A DNA stretch of 64,000 nt from an uncultured Bacteroidales bacterium (GTDB lineage: Bacteria; Bacteroidota; Bacteroidia; Bacteroidales; P3): NCBI GenBank assembly GCA_910586395.1, contig CAJUFX010000011.1, forward strand, positions 20,697 to 84,696, given 5' to 3'. Below the pieces are notes generated by a model. The model was given only the letters and a program-made list of their open reading frames with translations, searched no databases and was not told the origin of the DNA. Below, piece by piece: positions 18,566 to 28,491 of the stretch (position 1 is its first letter; each line of letters begins with the position of its first letter). A program made the position numbers and the translations under genes.

Positions 18566-19636
18566 ATGTTAGATAAATTAGAAGCCCTGAACCAACGTTT
18601 CCTGGCGATTGAGCAGGAAATGAACCAGCCGGAAGTGATGGCCGACATGAAGCGGTACATCAAGCTGAACAAAGACTACAAGGATCTGCAGCCGATTGTG
18701 GCGGCCTATAAGCGATACAAAAATCTCATCGACAACATCGCCAACGCCAAGGACGTGCTCGCGCACGAGAAAGACGAGGAATTCCGCGAAATGGCGAAGG
18801 AAGAACTCAACACGTTTACCGAAGAAAAAGACCGTCTGGAAGAGGAAATCCGCATCCTGCTGATTCCGGCCGACCCGCAGGACTCCAAAAACGCGATTCT
18901 GGAAATCCGCGCCGGTACGGGCGGCGACGAGGCGGCCATTTTCGCGGGCGACCTCTACCGCATGTACGTGCGCTATTGCGAGAAACGCGGCTGGAAGATG
19001 GAGACCGTCGATTTTACCGAAGGCACGGCCGGCGGCTACAAGGAAATCGTGATGAACGTGATGGGCGAAGGCGTCTATGGCATCCTCAAATACGAATCGG
19101 GCGTACACCGCGTGCAACGCGTGCCCGAAACCGAAACCCAGGGCCGCGTGCATACGTCGGCGGCTTCGGTCGTCGTATTGCCCGAAGCCGACGAATTCGA
19201 CGTGGACATCAAGGCAAACGACATCCGCAAAGATACCTATTGCTCGTCGGGGCCCGGCGGCCAGTCGGTCAACACGACCTATTCGGCCGTGCGCCTGACC
19301 CACATTCCGACCGGTATCGTCGTGGCGATCCAGGACGAAAAATCACAAATCAAGAATTACGAAAAAGCCCTGAAGGTATTGCGGACACGCATCTACGAAA
19401 TAGAGTACCAAAAATATCTGGACGAGATTTCGTCCAAGCGCAAGACGATGGTCTCGACGGGCGACCGCTCGGCCAAAATCCGGACGTACAACTATCCGCA
19501 AAGCCGCGTGACCGACCACCGCATCAACTTCACGATTTATTCGCTCGGCAGTTTCATGGACGGCGACATCCAAGAGGTGTTGGACGCGTTGCAACTGGCC
19601 GAAAACGCCGAGAAACTCAAAGAAAACGTCGGATAG
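18566..19636 (+). CDS. prfA: Peptide chain release factor 1
   Basis: Releases finished peptides at UAA/UAG codons. I start at the ATG giving MLDKLEALNQRF, which aligns with other RF1 proteins, rather than at an in-frame codon 12 residues upstream; the product is 356 aa. The GGQ catalytic motif is in SSGPGGQSVNTT. The codon-recognition region reads VPETETQGRVHTS, where P-E-T fits the RF1 PxT tripeptide and not the RF2 SPF. The N-terminal coiled coil is rich in Glu and Lys. A good promoter lies just upstream. pyrF follows 111 bp later. Confidence 0.95.
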   Translation: MLDKLEALNQRFLAIEQEMNQPEVMADMKRYIKLNKDYKDLQPIVAAYKRYKNLIDNIANAKDVLAHEKDEEFREMAKEELNTFTEEKDRLEEEIRILLIPADPQDSKNAILEIRAGTGGDEAAIFAGDLYRMYVRYCEKRGWKMETVDFTEGTAGGYKEIVMNVMGEGVYGILKYESGVHRVQRVPETETQGRVHTSAASVVVLPEADEFDVDIKANDIRKDTYCSSGPGGQSVNTTYSAVRLTHIPTGIVVAIQDEKSQIKNYEKALKVLRTRIYEIEYQKYLDEISSKRKTMVSTGDRSAKIRTYNYPQSRVTDHRINFTIYSLGSFMDGDIQEVLDALQLAENAEKLKENVG

Positions 19637-19747
19637 ACCTGACGGCCGCCGTTTTCGATAGCCGGACAGGCCGTTGGAAACAGGTAAACCGACGGCTGTC
19701 ACAGACAGCCAAACGCATTTTAAAGAACCCTATAAGTTTTTACCGCT

Positions 19748-20611
19748 ATGAACCGTTCCGAACTTATCGCCGAAATCCGCCGGAAAAAGTCTTTCCTCTG
19801 CGTGGGACTCGACCCGGACATGAATAAGATTCCCGACTGCCTGAAAGGGGAAGAGGACGTGATTTTCGCGTTCAACAAGGCGATTATCGACGCCACGCTC
19901 GACTATGCCGTGGCCTATAAGCCCAACCTGGCCTTTTACGAGGCTTACGGCCTTAAGGGCATGGTGTCGTTGCAGAAGACCATCGACTATCTGCGGCGGT
20001 TCAACGTCTTCACGATCGCCGACGCCAAACGTGGCGACATCGGCAATACGTCGCTCAAATACGCGCAGGCCTATCTTGACCCCGCCGGCGATTTCAATTT
20101 CGACGCCATCACCGTGGCGCCTTACATGGGCGAAGATTCGGTCAAACCGTTCCTGCAGGTACCGGACAAATGGGTCGTATTGCTCGCCTTGACGTCCAAT
20201 CCGGGCGCACGCGATTTCCAGAATCTGGAAATCACGGGGGGCGCCACGACGGACGGGATGGGCGCCGCCCGTACGACGGGCCTCGAAAAGCATCTCTACG
20301 AACAGGTGCTCCGTACCTCGGGCCAATGGGGCGATGACCAAAACATGATGTACGTCGTGGGCGCCACCCGCGCCGAATTTCTTTCGGACGTGCGCCGGAT
20401 TGTGCCGAAGCACTTCCTGCTCGTGCCGGGCGTGGGCGCGCAGGGCGGCAGCCTCGAAGAGGTCTGCCGCTACGGCCTCAACGACGAAGTCGGCTTGCTC
20501 ATCAACGCTTCCCGCAGCATCCTCTACGCCGGCAAAGGCGCCGACTTCGCCGAGGCCGCGCGCGCGGAGGCCGCCCGTATGCAACAACAGATGCAGCCCT
20601 ATGTCCGTTAG
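19748..20611 (+). CDS. pyrF: Orotidine 5'-phosphate decarboxylase
   Basis: Final step of UMP synthesis (OMP to UMP and CO2). The 287-aa length and sequence fit the longer type 2 PyrF family. The catalytic core is FTIADAKRGDIGNTS; phosphate-binding loops appear as ALTSNPGARDFQ and LVPGVGAQGG. The start MNRSELIAEIRRKKSFLCVGLDPD is typical. It follows prfA on the same strand, and its last 11 bases overlap the next gene, so the two are probably translated together. Confidence 0.95.
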   Translation: MNRSELIAEIRRKKSFLCVGLDPDMNKIPDCLKGEEDVIFAFNKAIIDATLDYAVAYKPNLAFYEAYGLKGMVSLQKTIDYLRRFNVFTIADAKRGDIGNTSLKYAQAYLDPAGDFNFDAITVAPYMGEDSVKPFLQVPDKWVVLLALTSNPGARDFQNLEITGGATTDGMGAARTTGLEKHLYEQVLRTSGQWGDDQNMMYVVGATRAEFLSDVRRIVPKHFLLVPGVGAQGGSLEEVCRYGLNDEVGLLINASRSILYAGKGADFAEAARAEAARMQQQMQPYVR

Positions 20612-21563
20612 CCTGCGATTGACCGTAAAACGGGCGGCAGGCCTGCTGTGCCTGCTCCTGCTGGCCTTGGGCCTCCGCGCGCCGCGCGCCCACGCCCAAA
20701 GCTACAACACGACGTTCGCCAACGGCGATGACGGCTGGGTCGGGTCGGCCATCGGCTACCAACCCAACATGCGCAAGGATTACGGCATCTCCGTTTATTG
20801 GAACCTGTTTAACAACCCCATTACGCAAGGTGAACGCAGCGGCCTGCTGTTCAAGGGGAAAAACCTTGGCGGCGACCTGTTCGTCTATGCGTTCCGGCAG
20901 ATTACGGGCCTGAAGCCCAATTCCGTCTATCAAATCACGTTCAACACGACGATCTACGACCTGCCCAAACAACCGGCGCAAAGCGGCCGGGTCTGCGTCA
21001 AGGGCGGCAGCCTGCTCAAGATTCCCGCCCACCTCTACCTGTATCAAGTGGAGAGCAATTTCGACAAGGGCGCTTTCGGCAAAGACGGCGCCGACCTGCA
21101 GGTACTCGACTGTATGACGTTAGACAAGACGGGCGGCAAACACATCGTACAGAACTACCGCCGGCCGATTGAAGGCCGCACGAACCATAAAGGCGAACTC
21201 TATCTGATTATCGGCTTCGAAGCCGCGCCGGAATTCGTACAAATGCCCGACCTCTTCCTCAGTTTCCTGCGCACGACCTTCACTTACCAGCGGCCTTACG
21301 AAAGCGGCGAGCAGGACAACCCCGTCCGCTTGTTCGCGCTGCCGAACAACCAAGGCTTCTATTTCGACACCGACTGGGAAGCCGACCTGTCGATGATAGG
21401 CGTCTATAGCACGAGCGGTCACCTCATCAAGGTTATGCCGATCGACAACCCCTATTACGACCACGTGTTGCGTACCGGCGACCTCACACCCGGCATCTAC
21501 CAGTTCGTCTTCTTCCTGTTCAACGGTTACCGCTACACGCAGGAAGTGCACATCCGCCCGTAG
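20601..21563 (+). CDS. Exported protein of unknown function with T9SS-like C-terminus
   Basis: 320 aa from the ATG at 20601, inside the end of pyrF; this start gives a clean signal peptide (MSVSLRLTVKRAAGLLCLLL, ending PRAHAQ). An upstream in-frame start would lie deep in pyrF and lacks a signal. The mature part begins YNTTFANGDDGWVG and looks like an all-beta sandwich, reminiscent of carbohydrate-binding-like domains. The last ~70 residues (LSMIGVYSTSGHLIKV, LTPGIYQFVFFLFNGY, EVHIRP) resemble a degenerate T9SS type A domain without the YPNP motif. I do not recognise a specific family. A bidirectional terminator follows. Confidence 0.7.
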   Translation: MSVSLRLTVKRAAGLLCLLLLALGLRAPRAHAQSYNTTFANGDDGWVGSAIGYQPNMRKDYGISVYWNLFNNPITQGERSGLLFKGKNLGGDLFVYAFRQITGLKPNSVYQITFNTTIYDLPKQPAQSGRVCVKGGSLLKIPAHLYLYQVESNFDKGAFGKDGADLQVLDCMTLDKTGGKHIVQNYRRPIEGRTNHKGELYLIIGFEAAPEFVQMPDLFLSFLRTTFTYQRPYESGEQDNPVRLFALPNNQGFYFDTDWEADLSMIGVYSTSGHLIKVMPIDNPYYDHVLRTGDLTPGIYQFVFFLFNGYRYTQEVHIRP

Positions 21564-21604
21564 CCGGCTTAACCATAAGCGCCAAACAAGCGCGAACACC
21601 AACA

Positions 21605-21641
21605 AAAAGGGGTTGTATCAAATTTTGATACAACCCCTTTT
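21605..21641. terminator. Bidirectional rho-independent terminator
   Basis: Perfect 17-bp stem (21605-21621 with 21625-21641) and a 3-nt loop. It is flanked by A-runs on the left and T-runs on the right, so it works both for the + strand unit ending at 21563 and for the - strand unit ending at 21716. Confidence 0.85.
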
Positions 21642-21715
21642 GAATAGCGCCCTTCATTGAGGTGCGTCAGAAAGGCCCAACCGTAGCCTCCGGCCCCTAA
21701 GCCTTGCCACTCGCT

Positions 21716-23482
21716 TTATTTACCGGGCTTCGCTTCCACTTTTATCTGCAACTCTTCCAGCTGCGCCTGCGCGATGGCCGAAGGCGCGTCCAGCATCGTG
21801 TCGCGCCCCGCGTTGTTCTTCGGGAACGCGATGAAGTCGCGTATGCTCTCGGCCCCGCCGAAAAGCGAGCAGAGCCGGTCGAAGCCGAACGCGATGCCGC
21901 CGTGGGGCGGTGCGCCGTATTCAAAGGCCCCCATGAGGAAGCCGAACTGCAACTGGGCCTCTTCGTCGCTGAAGCCCAAGGCGCGGAACATGCGGTTCTG
22001 CAAATCGCGGTCGTGGATACGGATGGAGCCGCCGCCCACCTCGACACCGTTGATGACCATGTCGTAGGCGTTGGCGCGCACCGCCCCCGGATCGCTCTCC
22101 AACAGGGCTTCGTCTTCCGGCTTGGGTGACGTGAACGGGTGGTGCATCGCAAAGAAACGCTTGGCCTCCTCGTCCCATTCCAACAGCGGGAAATCGACGA
22201 CCCACAACAGTTTGTAATTATTCGGGTCACGCAGGCCCAAGCGGCTGCCCATTTCAAGCCGCAACTGCCCCAACGCGACCTGCGTCTTGCGCGTGGCGCC
22301 GCACAGAATCAAAATCAGGTCGCCGGCCTTGGCTTCGGCCGCCTCGGCCGCCGCCTTGATCTGTTCGGGCGTATAGTATTTGTCAATGGACGACTTGAAC
22401 GTTCCGTCGGGCAGGCACTTGACATACATCATGCCGGAAGCCCCGACCTGCGGACGCTTCACGAAGTCGGTCAGTTCGTCCAACTGCTTGCGCGTGTATT
22501 CGGCCGCGCCCGGCACGACAATCGCGCCTATCCATTCGGCCTGATCCAGCACACCGAAAACACCTTGTTTCAACACGGCGTTCAACGGCTTGAACCGCAT
22601 GTCGAAACGGATATCCGGCTTGTCGGAACCATAGTTCGCCATTGCGTCCTGCCACGTCATGCGCGGCAACTTCCCGATCTCAATGCCTTTCTCTTTCTTG
22701 AAAAGGTGTGCGATCAGACCTTCGAACGTCCCCAACACGTCTTCCTGCGTCACGAACGACATCTCGCAGTCGAGCTGCGTGAATTCCGGCTGACGGTCGG
22801 CGCGCAGGTCCTCGTCGCGGAAGCATCGCACCAACTGGAAATAGCGGTCGAAACCCGACACCATGAGCAACTGCTTCAACGTCTGCGGCGACTGCGGCAA
22901 GGCGTAAAACTCGCCCTCGTTCATGCGCGAAGGCACGACGAAGTCACGCGCGCCCTCGGGCGTCGATTTGACGAGAAACGGCGTCTCCACCTCCATAAAG
23001 CCGAGGTCGTTCATATAATTGCGTATCTCGATGCCCAAACGGTGACGCATCTCCATATTGGCCCGCACGCTGGCGCGACGCAAGTCCAAATAGCGGTACT
23101 TCATGCGCAATTCGTCGCCGCCGTCGGTATTCTCCTCTATCGTGAAAGGCGGTGTCTTGGAACGGTTGAGCACCGTGAGGCGCGTCACCTCCACTTCGAT
23201 ATCGCCCGTCGGCAGTTTAGGGTTCTTGTTGCTGCGTTCCAACACCTTGCCGTCCACCTGTATGACGCATTCCCGGCCCAATTCCCGAATCTGTCCGCAA
23301 AGCGCGGCGTCGGTCTCCATATTGAACACCAACTGCGTGATGCCGTAGCGGTCACGCAAATCGACAAACGTCATGCCACCCAAATCGCGACTGCGCTGCA
23401 TCCATCCGCAAAGCGTCACGCTGTTTCCGACGTCCGCCAGACGCAATGCGCCATTGGTATGGGTTCTATAGGCTGTCTTCAT
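21716..23482 (-). CDS. aspS: Aspartate--tRNA ligase
   Basis: A class II aminoacyl-tRNA synthetase, 588 aa from the ATG at 23482 (MKTAYRTHTNGALR). This start is preceded by AGGAG about 8 nt upstream and matches the usual N-terminus; an upstream in-frame start lacks this. An OB-fold anticodon domain comes first (VTLCGWMQRSRDLGGMTFVD), then catalytic motif 2 (CFRDEDLRADRQPEFTQLD), the bacterial GAD insertion around 300-420, and motif 3 (GGIAFGFDRL). It is the last gene of a minus-strand run and ends at the shared terminator. Confidence 0.96.
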   Translation of the reverse strand: MKTAYRTHTNGALRLADVGNSVTLCGWMQRSRDLGGMTFVDLRDRYGITQLVFNMETDAALCGQIRELGRECVIQVDGKVLERSNKNPKLPTGDIEVEVTRLTVLNRSKTPPFTIEENTDGGDELRMKYRYLDLRRASVRANMEMRHRLGIEIRNYMNDLGFMEVETPFLVKSTPEGARDFVVPSRMNEGEFYALPQSPQTLKQLLMVSGFDRYFQLVRCFRDEDLRADRQPEFTQLDCEMSFVTQEDVLGTFEGLIAHLFKKEKGIEIGKLPRMTWQDAMANYGSDKPDIRFDMRFKPLNAVLKQGVFGVLDQAEWIGAIVVPGAAEYTRKQLDELTDFVKRPQVGASGMMYVKCLPDGTFKSSIDKYYTPEQIKAAAEAAEAKAGDLILILCGATRKTQVALGQLRLEMGSRLGLRDPNNYKLLWVVDFPLLEWDEEAKRFFAMHHPFTSPKPEDEALLESDPGAVRANAYDMVINGVEVGGGSIRIHDRDLQNRMFRALGFSDEEAQLQFGFLMGAFEYGAPPHGGIAFGFDRLCSLFGGAESIRDFIAFPKNNAGRDTMLDAPSAIAQAQLEELQIKVEAKPGK

Positions 23483-23551
23483 AATCTTATCTCCTACTTC
23501 GTTACAATTTCTCCAAAAGCCTGCCGGCAGACCGGCCAACCGGCGGTCCGT

Positions 23552-24298
23552 TTATTTCGCCCTGCCCTGATTGGCGACGGCCTCCATCAAGGCCTTGATT
23601 TTCTCCGGATCGCCCAAGAATCGGTCTTCGACCAAATTCATGTCGTCATCGAACACGAACAGATACGGTACGGCCGTCGGCAGGTTCAGGCCGATGATGT
23701 CCGCATCCGAAATATGCTTGATGTGCTTGATGATGCCGCGCAACGAATTGCCGTGCGCCGCAACGATAATCTCGTTGTGTTCCTTCAACGACGGCACAAT
23801 CGTATCCTGCCAGTAAGGCACGATACGGTTCACGGTATCGATCAAAGCCTCCGTCAGCGGCAACTCGGCGCGGTCAACCTGACGGTAGCAGGCTTCGCGG
23901 TACGGACTGCGTTCGTCGTCGGGGGCCAAAGCCGTAGGCGCCACATCATAACTGCGCCGCCAGATCTTGACCTGTTCGTCGCCGTATTTGGCCGCCGTCT
24001 CGGCCTTGTTCAGGCCTTGCAACATACCGTAGTGTTTCTCATTCAGTTTCCAACTCTTTTCCTCGGGAATCCAAAGCTGGTCCATTTCTTCCAATACCGT
24101 ATGCAACGTCTTGATGGCGCGTTTGAGGTAAGACGTATAGGCCATATCGAAATGCAAACCCTCCGCCTTGAGCAGGCGGCCGGCCTCCCGCGCTTCCTCC
24201 ATGCCGTGCGGGGTCAAATCCACATCGGTCCAACCCGTGAAACGGTTTTCCTTGTTCCATACGCTTTCGCCGTGGCGAAGCAAAACTACTTTCTTCAT
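23552..24298 (-). CDS. gpmA: 2,3-bisphosphoglycerate-dependent phosphoglycerate mutase
   Basis: Interconverts 3- and 2-phosphoglycerate in glycolysis and gluconeogenesis. The 248-aa length is standard. The phosphohistidine motif LRHGESVWNKENRFTGW is at residues ~6-23; the second catalytic His lies in AAHGNSLRGIIKHI. It sits between merR and aspS on the same strand with short gaps (16 and 69 bp). Confidence 0.95.
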   Translation of the reverse strand: MKKVVLLRHGESVWNKENRFTGWTDVDLTPHGMEEAREAGRLLKAEGLHFDMAYTSYLKRAIKTLHTVLEEMDQLWIPEEKSWKLNEKHYGMLQGLNKAETAAKYGDEQVKIWRRSYDVAPTALAPDDERSPYREACYRQVDRAELPLTEALIDTVNRIVPYWQDTIVPSLKEHNEIIVAAHGNSLRGIIKHIKHISDADIIGLNLPTAVPYLFVFDDDMNLVEDRFLGDPEKIKALMEAVANQGRAK

Positions 24299-24314
24299 AC
24301 TTCTATTCTATGCT

Positions 24315-24782
24315 TTACAAACTCTCTTTCAAATCCGTCAAAAACTTGCGCACGCGGTGCAAGCGTTGCAACAATTCCTCTTCGGCCGAATCCGCCACCA
24401 GCGGCTTTGCCTTCAATTTCTCTTTCGCGCCCTGCAACGTATAGCCCTCTTCCTTGACCCAATGGTAAATCTTATGGAAATAGGCGACGTCGGTCGGTGT
24501 GAAAAGCCGGTTGCCCTTGCGGTTGCGGTTCGGCGATATCACTTCGAACTCCTTGTCCCAAAAACGAATCAGGGAGGTATTGACGTTAAACATCGCGGCC
24601 ACCTCGCCTATCGTGTAGAACAATTTGCCGGGCGGCAACGCGACGGCAACGGACCGGTCCGCAGACGCGGCCACCGTCACGGCCGGTTCTTCCGCTTTTT
24701 CCACCGCAAGCGGGCGTTCCGACCCCGCCGGCTCAACCGCTTCCGCCGAAGCCTCCCGATTATATCCGATCCATTCCTCCAT
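24315..24782 (-). CDS. MerR-family transcriptional regulator
   Basis: 155 aa from the ATG at 24782 (MEEWIGYNREA); a TTG two codons upstream is possible. The winged HTH lies at ~52-120: LFYTIGEVAAMFNVNTSLIR, FWDKEFEVISPNRN, GNRLFTPTDVAYF. The wing is followed by a short helical region, too short for a large effector-binding domain and without Cys residues for metal sensing. The first ~45 residues are a low-complexity Ala/Glu-rich extension. It is 9 bp downstream of the M23 peptidase gene, so co-transcribed; targets are unknown. Many Bacteroidota genomes carry this short MerR next to a membrane M23 peptidase. Confidence 0.85.
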   Translation of the reverse strand: MEEWIGYNREASAEAVEPAGSERPLAVEKAEEPAVTVAASADRSVAVALPPGKLFYTIGEVAAMFNVNTSLIRFWDKEFEVISPNRNRKGNRLFTPTDVAYFHKIYHWVKEEGYTLQGAKEKLKAKPLVADSAEEELLQRLHRVRKFLTDLKESL

Positions 24783-24791
24783 ATGCAACGC

Positions 24792-25790
24792 CTACGACAA
24801 ACTTTGGTTGATTTCACGCGATTTCTCCAGAATCTCCAGATATTCTTCGGGCGAAATATCGATAAAGAAATAATAGACGGGATTGACATGCTTGCCGTTC
24901 ACGTGCACCTCGTAATGCAGGTGCGGCCCGGTGGCGTAACCGCTCGTACCGACGGTACCGAGCTTGTCGCCGCGCTTGACTTTCATGCCCTGCCGTACCG
25001 CAAGTTTGTCCATGTGGGCGTAAAGCGTCTTATAGCCGAAACCGTGGTTCACGACGCAGCATACGCCGTAGCCCGTAAAACCCGGCATGTTCGCGCCGGC
25101 CTTTTCCACCACGCCGTCGCCCGTGGCATAGATGGGCACGCCGCGCGCGGCCGTGATGTCGATGCCCGTATGATGCCGCAGATTCTTGAATATCGGGTGG
25201 TAACGCGGCCCATACCCCGAAACGACGCGCCCGTCCTTCTTGTTGACCGGCAGAATGGCCGGCATGTGTTCCAGACGTTGCTGCTTGGTTTTGGCCATTT
25301 CATAGACCGAATCCAACGAAACCGACTGCGCGTAAATCGCGGAAGCCAAGGCGTCGGCCTTATAGGACGTCTCGCTGATCATCTTGCCCATGGCGTTATC
25401 GGCATAGCGGCTGTAGTCGCGGTACAATTCCTTGGTCTGATGCGGCGGTTCGGCATCAAAGATAATGCGGTACAGGTTGCGGTCGCGCTGCTGCAAATCT
25501 TCCAAAACCTCCGTCAACTGGTCGAGCCGACGGTCCAGATAGCGGTACTGCACCGCGCTTTCGTACAAGTCGTGGCGGATGCGGCGTTCCTTGGGGCCTT
25601 CGAGAAAATAATACGAAACCAGCAACGCCAAGCCGAAAAACAACGCGGCCGTCAGGACATAACCCGACATCTTCACGATACGGTCGGTCCAACTCGGTTT
25701 GTGTTGGGTCACCGTCAGCGAAGAAGCGTCGATGTAAAGCCGTTCTTTTTTCTTAGCGCGCATCGGTTTTTCGGTTAGATGTTTTGCCAT
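24792..25790 (-). CDS. M23 (LytM-type) metallopeptidase, membrane-anchored
   Basis: 332 aa. One transmembrane segment at ~43-65 (VLTAALFFGLALLVSYYF) is followed by a periplasmic coiled-coil-like stretch (YLDRRLDQLTEVLEDLQQRD). The C-terminal LytM domain has the zinc ligands in HHTGID and HLHYEVH and the usual GDGVV and GTVGTSGYATGPH landmarks, so it is probably an active peptidoglycan endopeptidase or a NlpD/EnvC-like activator. The N-terminus is basic and cytoplasmic. It heads a unit with merR, gpmA and aspS, after alaS on the same strand. Confidence 0.9.
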   Translation of the reverse strand: MAKHLTEKPMRAKKKERLYIDASSLTVTQHKPSWTDRIVKMSGYVLTAALFFGLALLVSYYFLEGPKERRIRHDLYESAVQYRYLDRRLDQLTEVLEDLQQRDRNLYRIIFDAEPPHQTKELYRDYSRYADNAMGKMISETSYKADALASAIYAQSVSLDSVYEMAKTKQQRLEHMPAILPVNKKDGRVVSGYGPRYHPIFKNLRHHTGIDITAARGVPIYATGDGVVEKAGANMPGFTGYGVCCVVNHGFGYKTLYAHMDKLAVRQGMKVKRGDKLGTVGTSGYATGPHLHYEVHVNGKHVNPVYYFFIDISPEEYLEILEKSREINQSLS

Positions 25791-25818
25791 TGACGATCGT
25801 ACGTCCGGGACGTCATCC

Positions 25819-28464
25819 TCAGGCGTTCGGCGCCGCCTGCAATTTGTTCAACAGCATCGCGGCCGCTTCCTTAAGGCCTTCGGCCCGGCTGCCCACGGCC
25901 GACGCGAAAAACGGTTGCCCGCCGCCGCTGCCGCCTATGGCCGCCGCGGCTTCCTTGATGAGTTTGCCGGCGTGATAGCCTTGCTTGACAAGTTCGTCCC
26001 CCAACATGAGGTAGATGCCGGGCTTGCCGTCCGACAACCCCGTAATGAGGCATACGCCGTCGGCCAACTGTTTGCGGAGCGCGGTACAGAGGTTGCGGCT
26101 GATTTCGGCCGGATAATCGCGTTCGATCCGGATCAGCGGCATGTTGCCAAAGCGTTCCCGACGTTCGAACCAGTATTCGGCCAAATGATGCACACGGTCG
26201 TTGATGTGCATCTCTATCTCTTTTTTCAATTTGGTGTTGCCGTCCAACATTTTTTTGACGCCCACGGCGACGTCCGGCCCTGTTTTAAGGACTTCCCTGA
26301 TTCCCTGCAACGTATCGACGATATTGAACAGGTAGCGTTGCGCCGCTCCGGCCGCCACGGCCTCGATTCGCCGCACGCCGGCCGCCACGGCCCCCTCGCT
26401 GATAATCTTGAAGACACCGATCTCGCCCGTGGCTCTGACGTGCGTACCGCCGCAGAGTTCCACCGACGGCCCGTATTTGATGACGCGCACCCGGTCGCCA
26501 TATTTCTCGCTGAACAATGCCATCGCGCCCATTTCACGCGCCTGGTCGATCGGTAACTCGCGGTGCTCCTCCAACGGCACGTTTTGGCGGATCATATGAT
26601 TGACGCGGTTCTCCACCTCGCGGATTTCGCCGGCCGTCATCTTCTGGAAATGCGAAAAGTCGAAGCGCAACGAGATTTCGTTGACCTGCGAGCCTTTCTG
26701 TTCCACATGCGTGCCCAACACCTCGCGCAAAGCGTGGTGCATAAGGTGCGTGGCCGTATGGTGACAGGCCGCCTGCTGCCTTAGGCCGTTCTCCACCACC
26801 AGGCGGAAACGCGCCGACGGGTCGGCCGGCAACCGGTCGGTCCAATGGATAATCAGTTTGTTTTCCTTGCGCGTGTCGCGCACGTCTATGCGTTCGGCTT
26901 CGGTACCGTCGGCCGACAGGGCCGCGATATAACCCCGGTCGCCGGCCTGGCCGCCCGACTCGGCGTAGAACGGCGTCTGTTCGAACACAAGCTGGAACTG
27001 CTCCTTGCCTTTCTTATTGACCCGGCGGTACCGCAACAGCCGGCTTTCAATCTCCAAGTCGTCATAGCCGACAAAACGGCATTCGCCGCCCGCATGCACT
27101 TCCACCCAATCGTCGGAAGTAACCTCGGCCGCGTTGCGCGAACGGTCTTTCTGCTGTTGCAGGCATTTTTCAAAGCCGGGCAGATCGACCCCCAAGCCCT
27201 GTTCCTTGAGAATCAACTCGGTCAAGTCTATCGGGAAGCCGTAGGTATCGTACAGCGTAAAGGCGTCTTCGCCGCTGATGGCCTGCTGTTTTTGCGCGCG
27301 CGTCTTTTCCATGACCTGCGTGAGCAACTTGATGCCGGTCTCCAACGTTTTGAGAAACGCGTTCTCCTCTTCCTCCACCACCTTTTCGATAAGCGTCCGC
27401 TGACGGCACAATTCAGGGAAAGCCGCGCCCATCTGCTCGCTGAGCCCCGGCACGAGTTTGTACATGAACGCCTCCTTAAGGCCGAGGAACGTATAACCGT
27501 AACGGACGGCGCGCCGCAAAATACGGCGGATGACGTAACCGGCCTTATTGTTGGACGGCAGTTGCCCGTCGGCTATCGCGAACGAGACGGCGCGGATGTG
27601 GTCGGCGATGACGCGCATCGCGATGTCGGCCTCCCGGTCCTGTCCGTAGGGCTTGCCCGCCATTTTGGCGATGGCCTGGATCAACGGCTGGAACACATCG
27701 GTATCGTAGTTCGACCGCTTGCCCTGCAACACCATGCAGAGCCGTTCGAAGCCCATGCCCGTATCGACGTGTTTGTTCGGCAGTTCCTCCAAATGACCGT
27801 CGGCCTTGCGGTTGAACTGCATGAAAACGAGGTTCCAAATCTCGATGACTTGCGGATGGTCGTGGTTGACCAAATCTTTGCCCGGTACCGCCGCCTTTTC
27901 TTCGGGCGTGCGGATATCGACGTGGATTTCCGAACAGGGCCCGCAGGGACCGGTCTCGCCCATTTCCCAAAAGTTATCCTTCTTGTTGCCGAACAGGATG
28001 CGGTCTTCCGCTACATGTTCAAGCCAATCGTTATAGGCCTCCATGTCTTTGGCCGTGCCGTCGCGTTCGTCGCCGCCGAAAACCGTCACATAAAGGCAAT
28101 CCTTGTCGATGCCGACCGTTTCGGTCAGGAATTCCCAGGCGAACGCGATGGCCTCTTTCTTGAAATAGTCGCCGAACGACCAGTTGCCCAACATCTCGAA
28201 CATCGTATGATGATACGTGTCGTGCCCCACTTCCTCCAAGTCGTTGTGCTTGCCCGAAACGCGCAGGCACTTCTGGCTGTCGGCCACGCGCGGCCACTGC
28301 CGCGGCATGTTGCCGAGAAAAATATCCTTGAACTGGTTCATGCCCGCGTTCGTAAACATCAACGTGGGGTCGTTCTTGATGACCATCGGCGCCGACGGCA
28401 CTATATGGTGGCCTTTCTGCGTGAAAAACGCCAGAAAAGCCGCTCTGATTTCCTGTGAAGTCAT
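25819..28464 (-). CDS. alaS: Alanine--tRNA ligase
   Basis: Charges tRNA-Ala. 881 aa from the ATG at 28464 (MTSQEIRAAFLAFF), the conserved N-terminus; an in-frame start 22 codons upstream would lie in the promoter region. The catalytic core has PTLMFTNAGMNQFKDIFLG. The editing domain zinc ligands are HHTATHLMHHAL and LCGGTHV. The C-Ala domain ends the protein and contains the Gly-rich GGSGGGQPFFA. It lies 28 bp upstream of the M23 gene on the same strand, and divergent from the membrane protein at 28548. Confidence 0.96.
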   Translation of the reverse strand: MTSQEIRAAFLAFFTQKGHHIVPSAPMVIKNDPTLMFTNAGMNQFKDIFLGNMPRQWPRVADSQKCLRVSGKHNDLEEVGHDTYHHTMFEMLGNWSFGDYFKKEAIAFAWEFLTETVGIDKDCLYVTVFGGDERDGTAKDMEAYNDWLEHVAEDRILFGNKKDNFWEMGETGPCGPCSEIHVDIRTPEEKAAVPGKDLVNHDHPQVIEIWNLVFMQFNRKADGHLEELPNKHVDTGMGFERLCMVLQGKRSNYDTDVFQPLIQAIAKMAGKPYGQDREADIAMRVIADHIRAVSFAIADGQLPSNNKAGYVIRRILRRAVRYGYTFLGLKEAFMYKLVPGLSEQMGAAFPELCRQRTLIEKVVEEEENAFLKTLETGIKLLTQVMEKTRAQKQQAISGEDAFTLYDTYGFPIDLTELILKEQGLGVDLPGFEKCLQQQKDRSRNAAEVTSDDWVEVHAGGECRFVGYDDLEIESRLLRYRRVNKKGKEQFQLVFEQTPFYAESGGQAGDRGYIAALSADGTEAERIDVRDTRKENKLIIHWTDRLPADPSARFRLVVENGLRQQAACHHTATHLMHHALREVLGTHVEQKGSQVNEISLRFDFSHFQKMTAGEIREVENRVNHMIRQNVPLEEHRELPIDQAREMGAMALFSEKYGDRVRVIKYGPSVELCGGTHVRATGEIGVFKIISEGAVAAGVRRIEAVAAGAAQRYLFNIVDTLQGIREVLKTGPDVAVGVKKMLDGNTKLKKEIEMHINDRVHHLAEYWFERRERFGNMPLIRIERDYPAEISRNLCTALRKQLADGVCLITGLSDGKPGIYLMLGDELVKQGYHAGKLIKEAAAAIGGSGGGQPFFASAVGSRAEGLKEAAAMLLNKLQAAPNA

Positions 28465-28491
28465 GTTTCGTCTAAAGTAACAATCAACCTG

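Noticed and set aside
18566..19636. Release factor 2 instead of 1
   Set aside because: The codon-recognition region has P-E-T (PxT type), not SPF, and there is no prfB-type internal frameshift site near the start.
22139..24457. A 772-codon plus-strand frame across aspS and gpmA
   Set aside because: Lies opposite two certain genes with conserved catalytic motifs and has no recognisable family sequence. Similar antisense frames over purM, alaS, addA and addB were rejected for the same reason.
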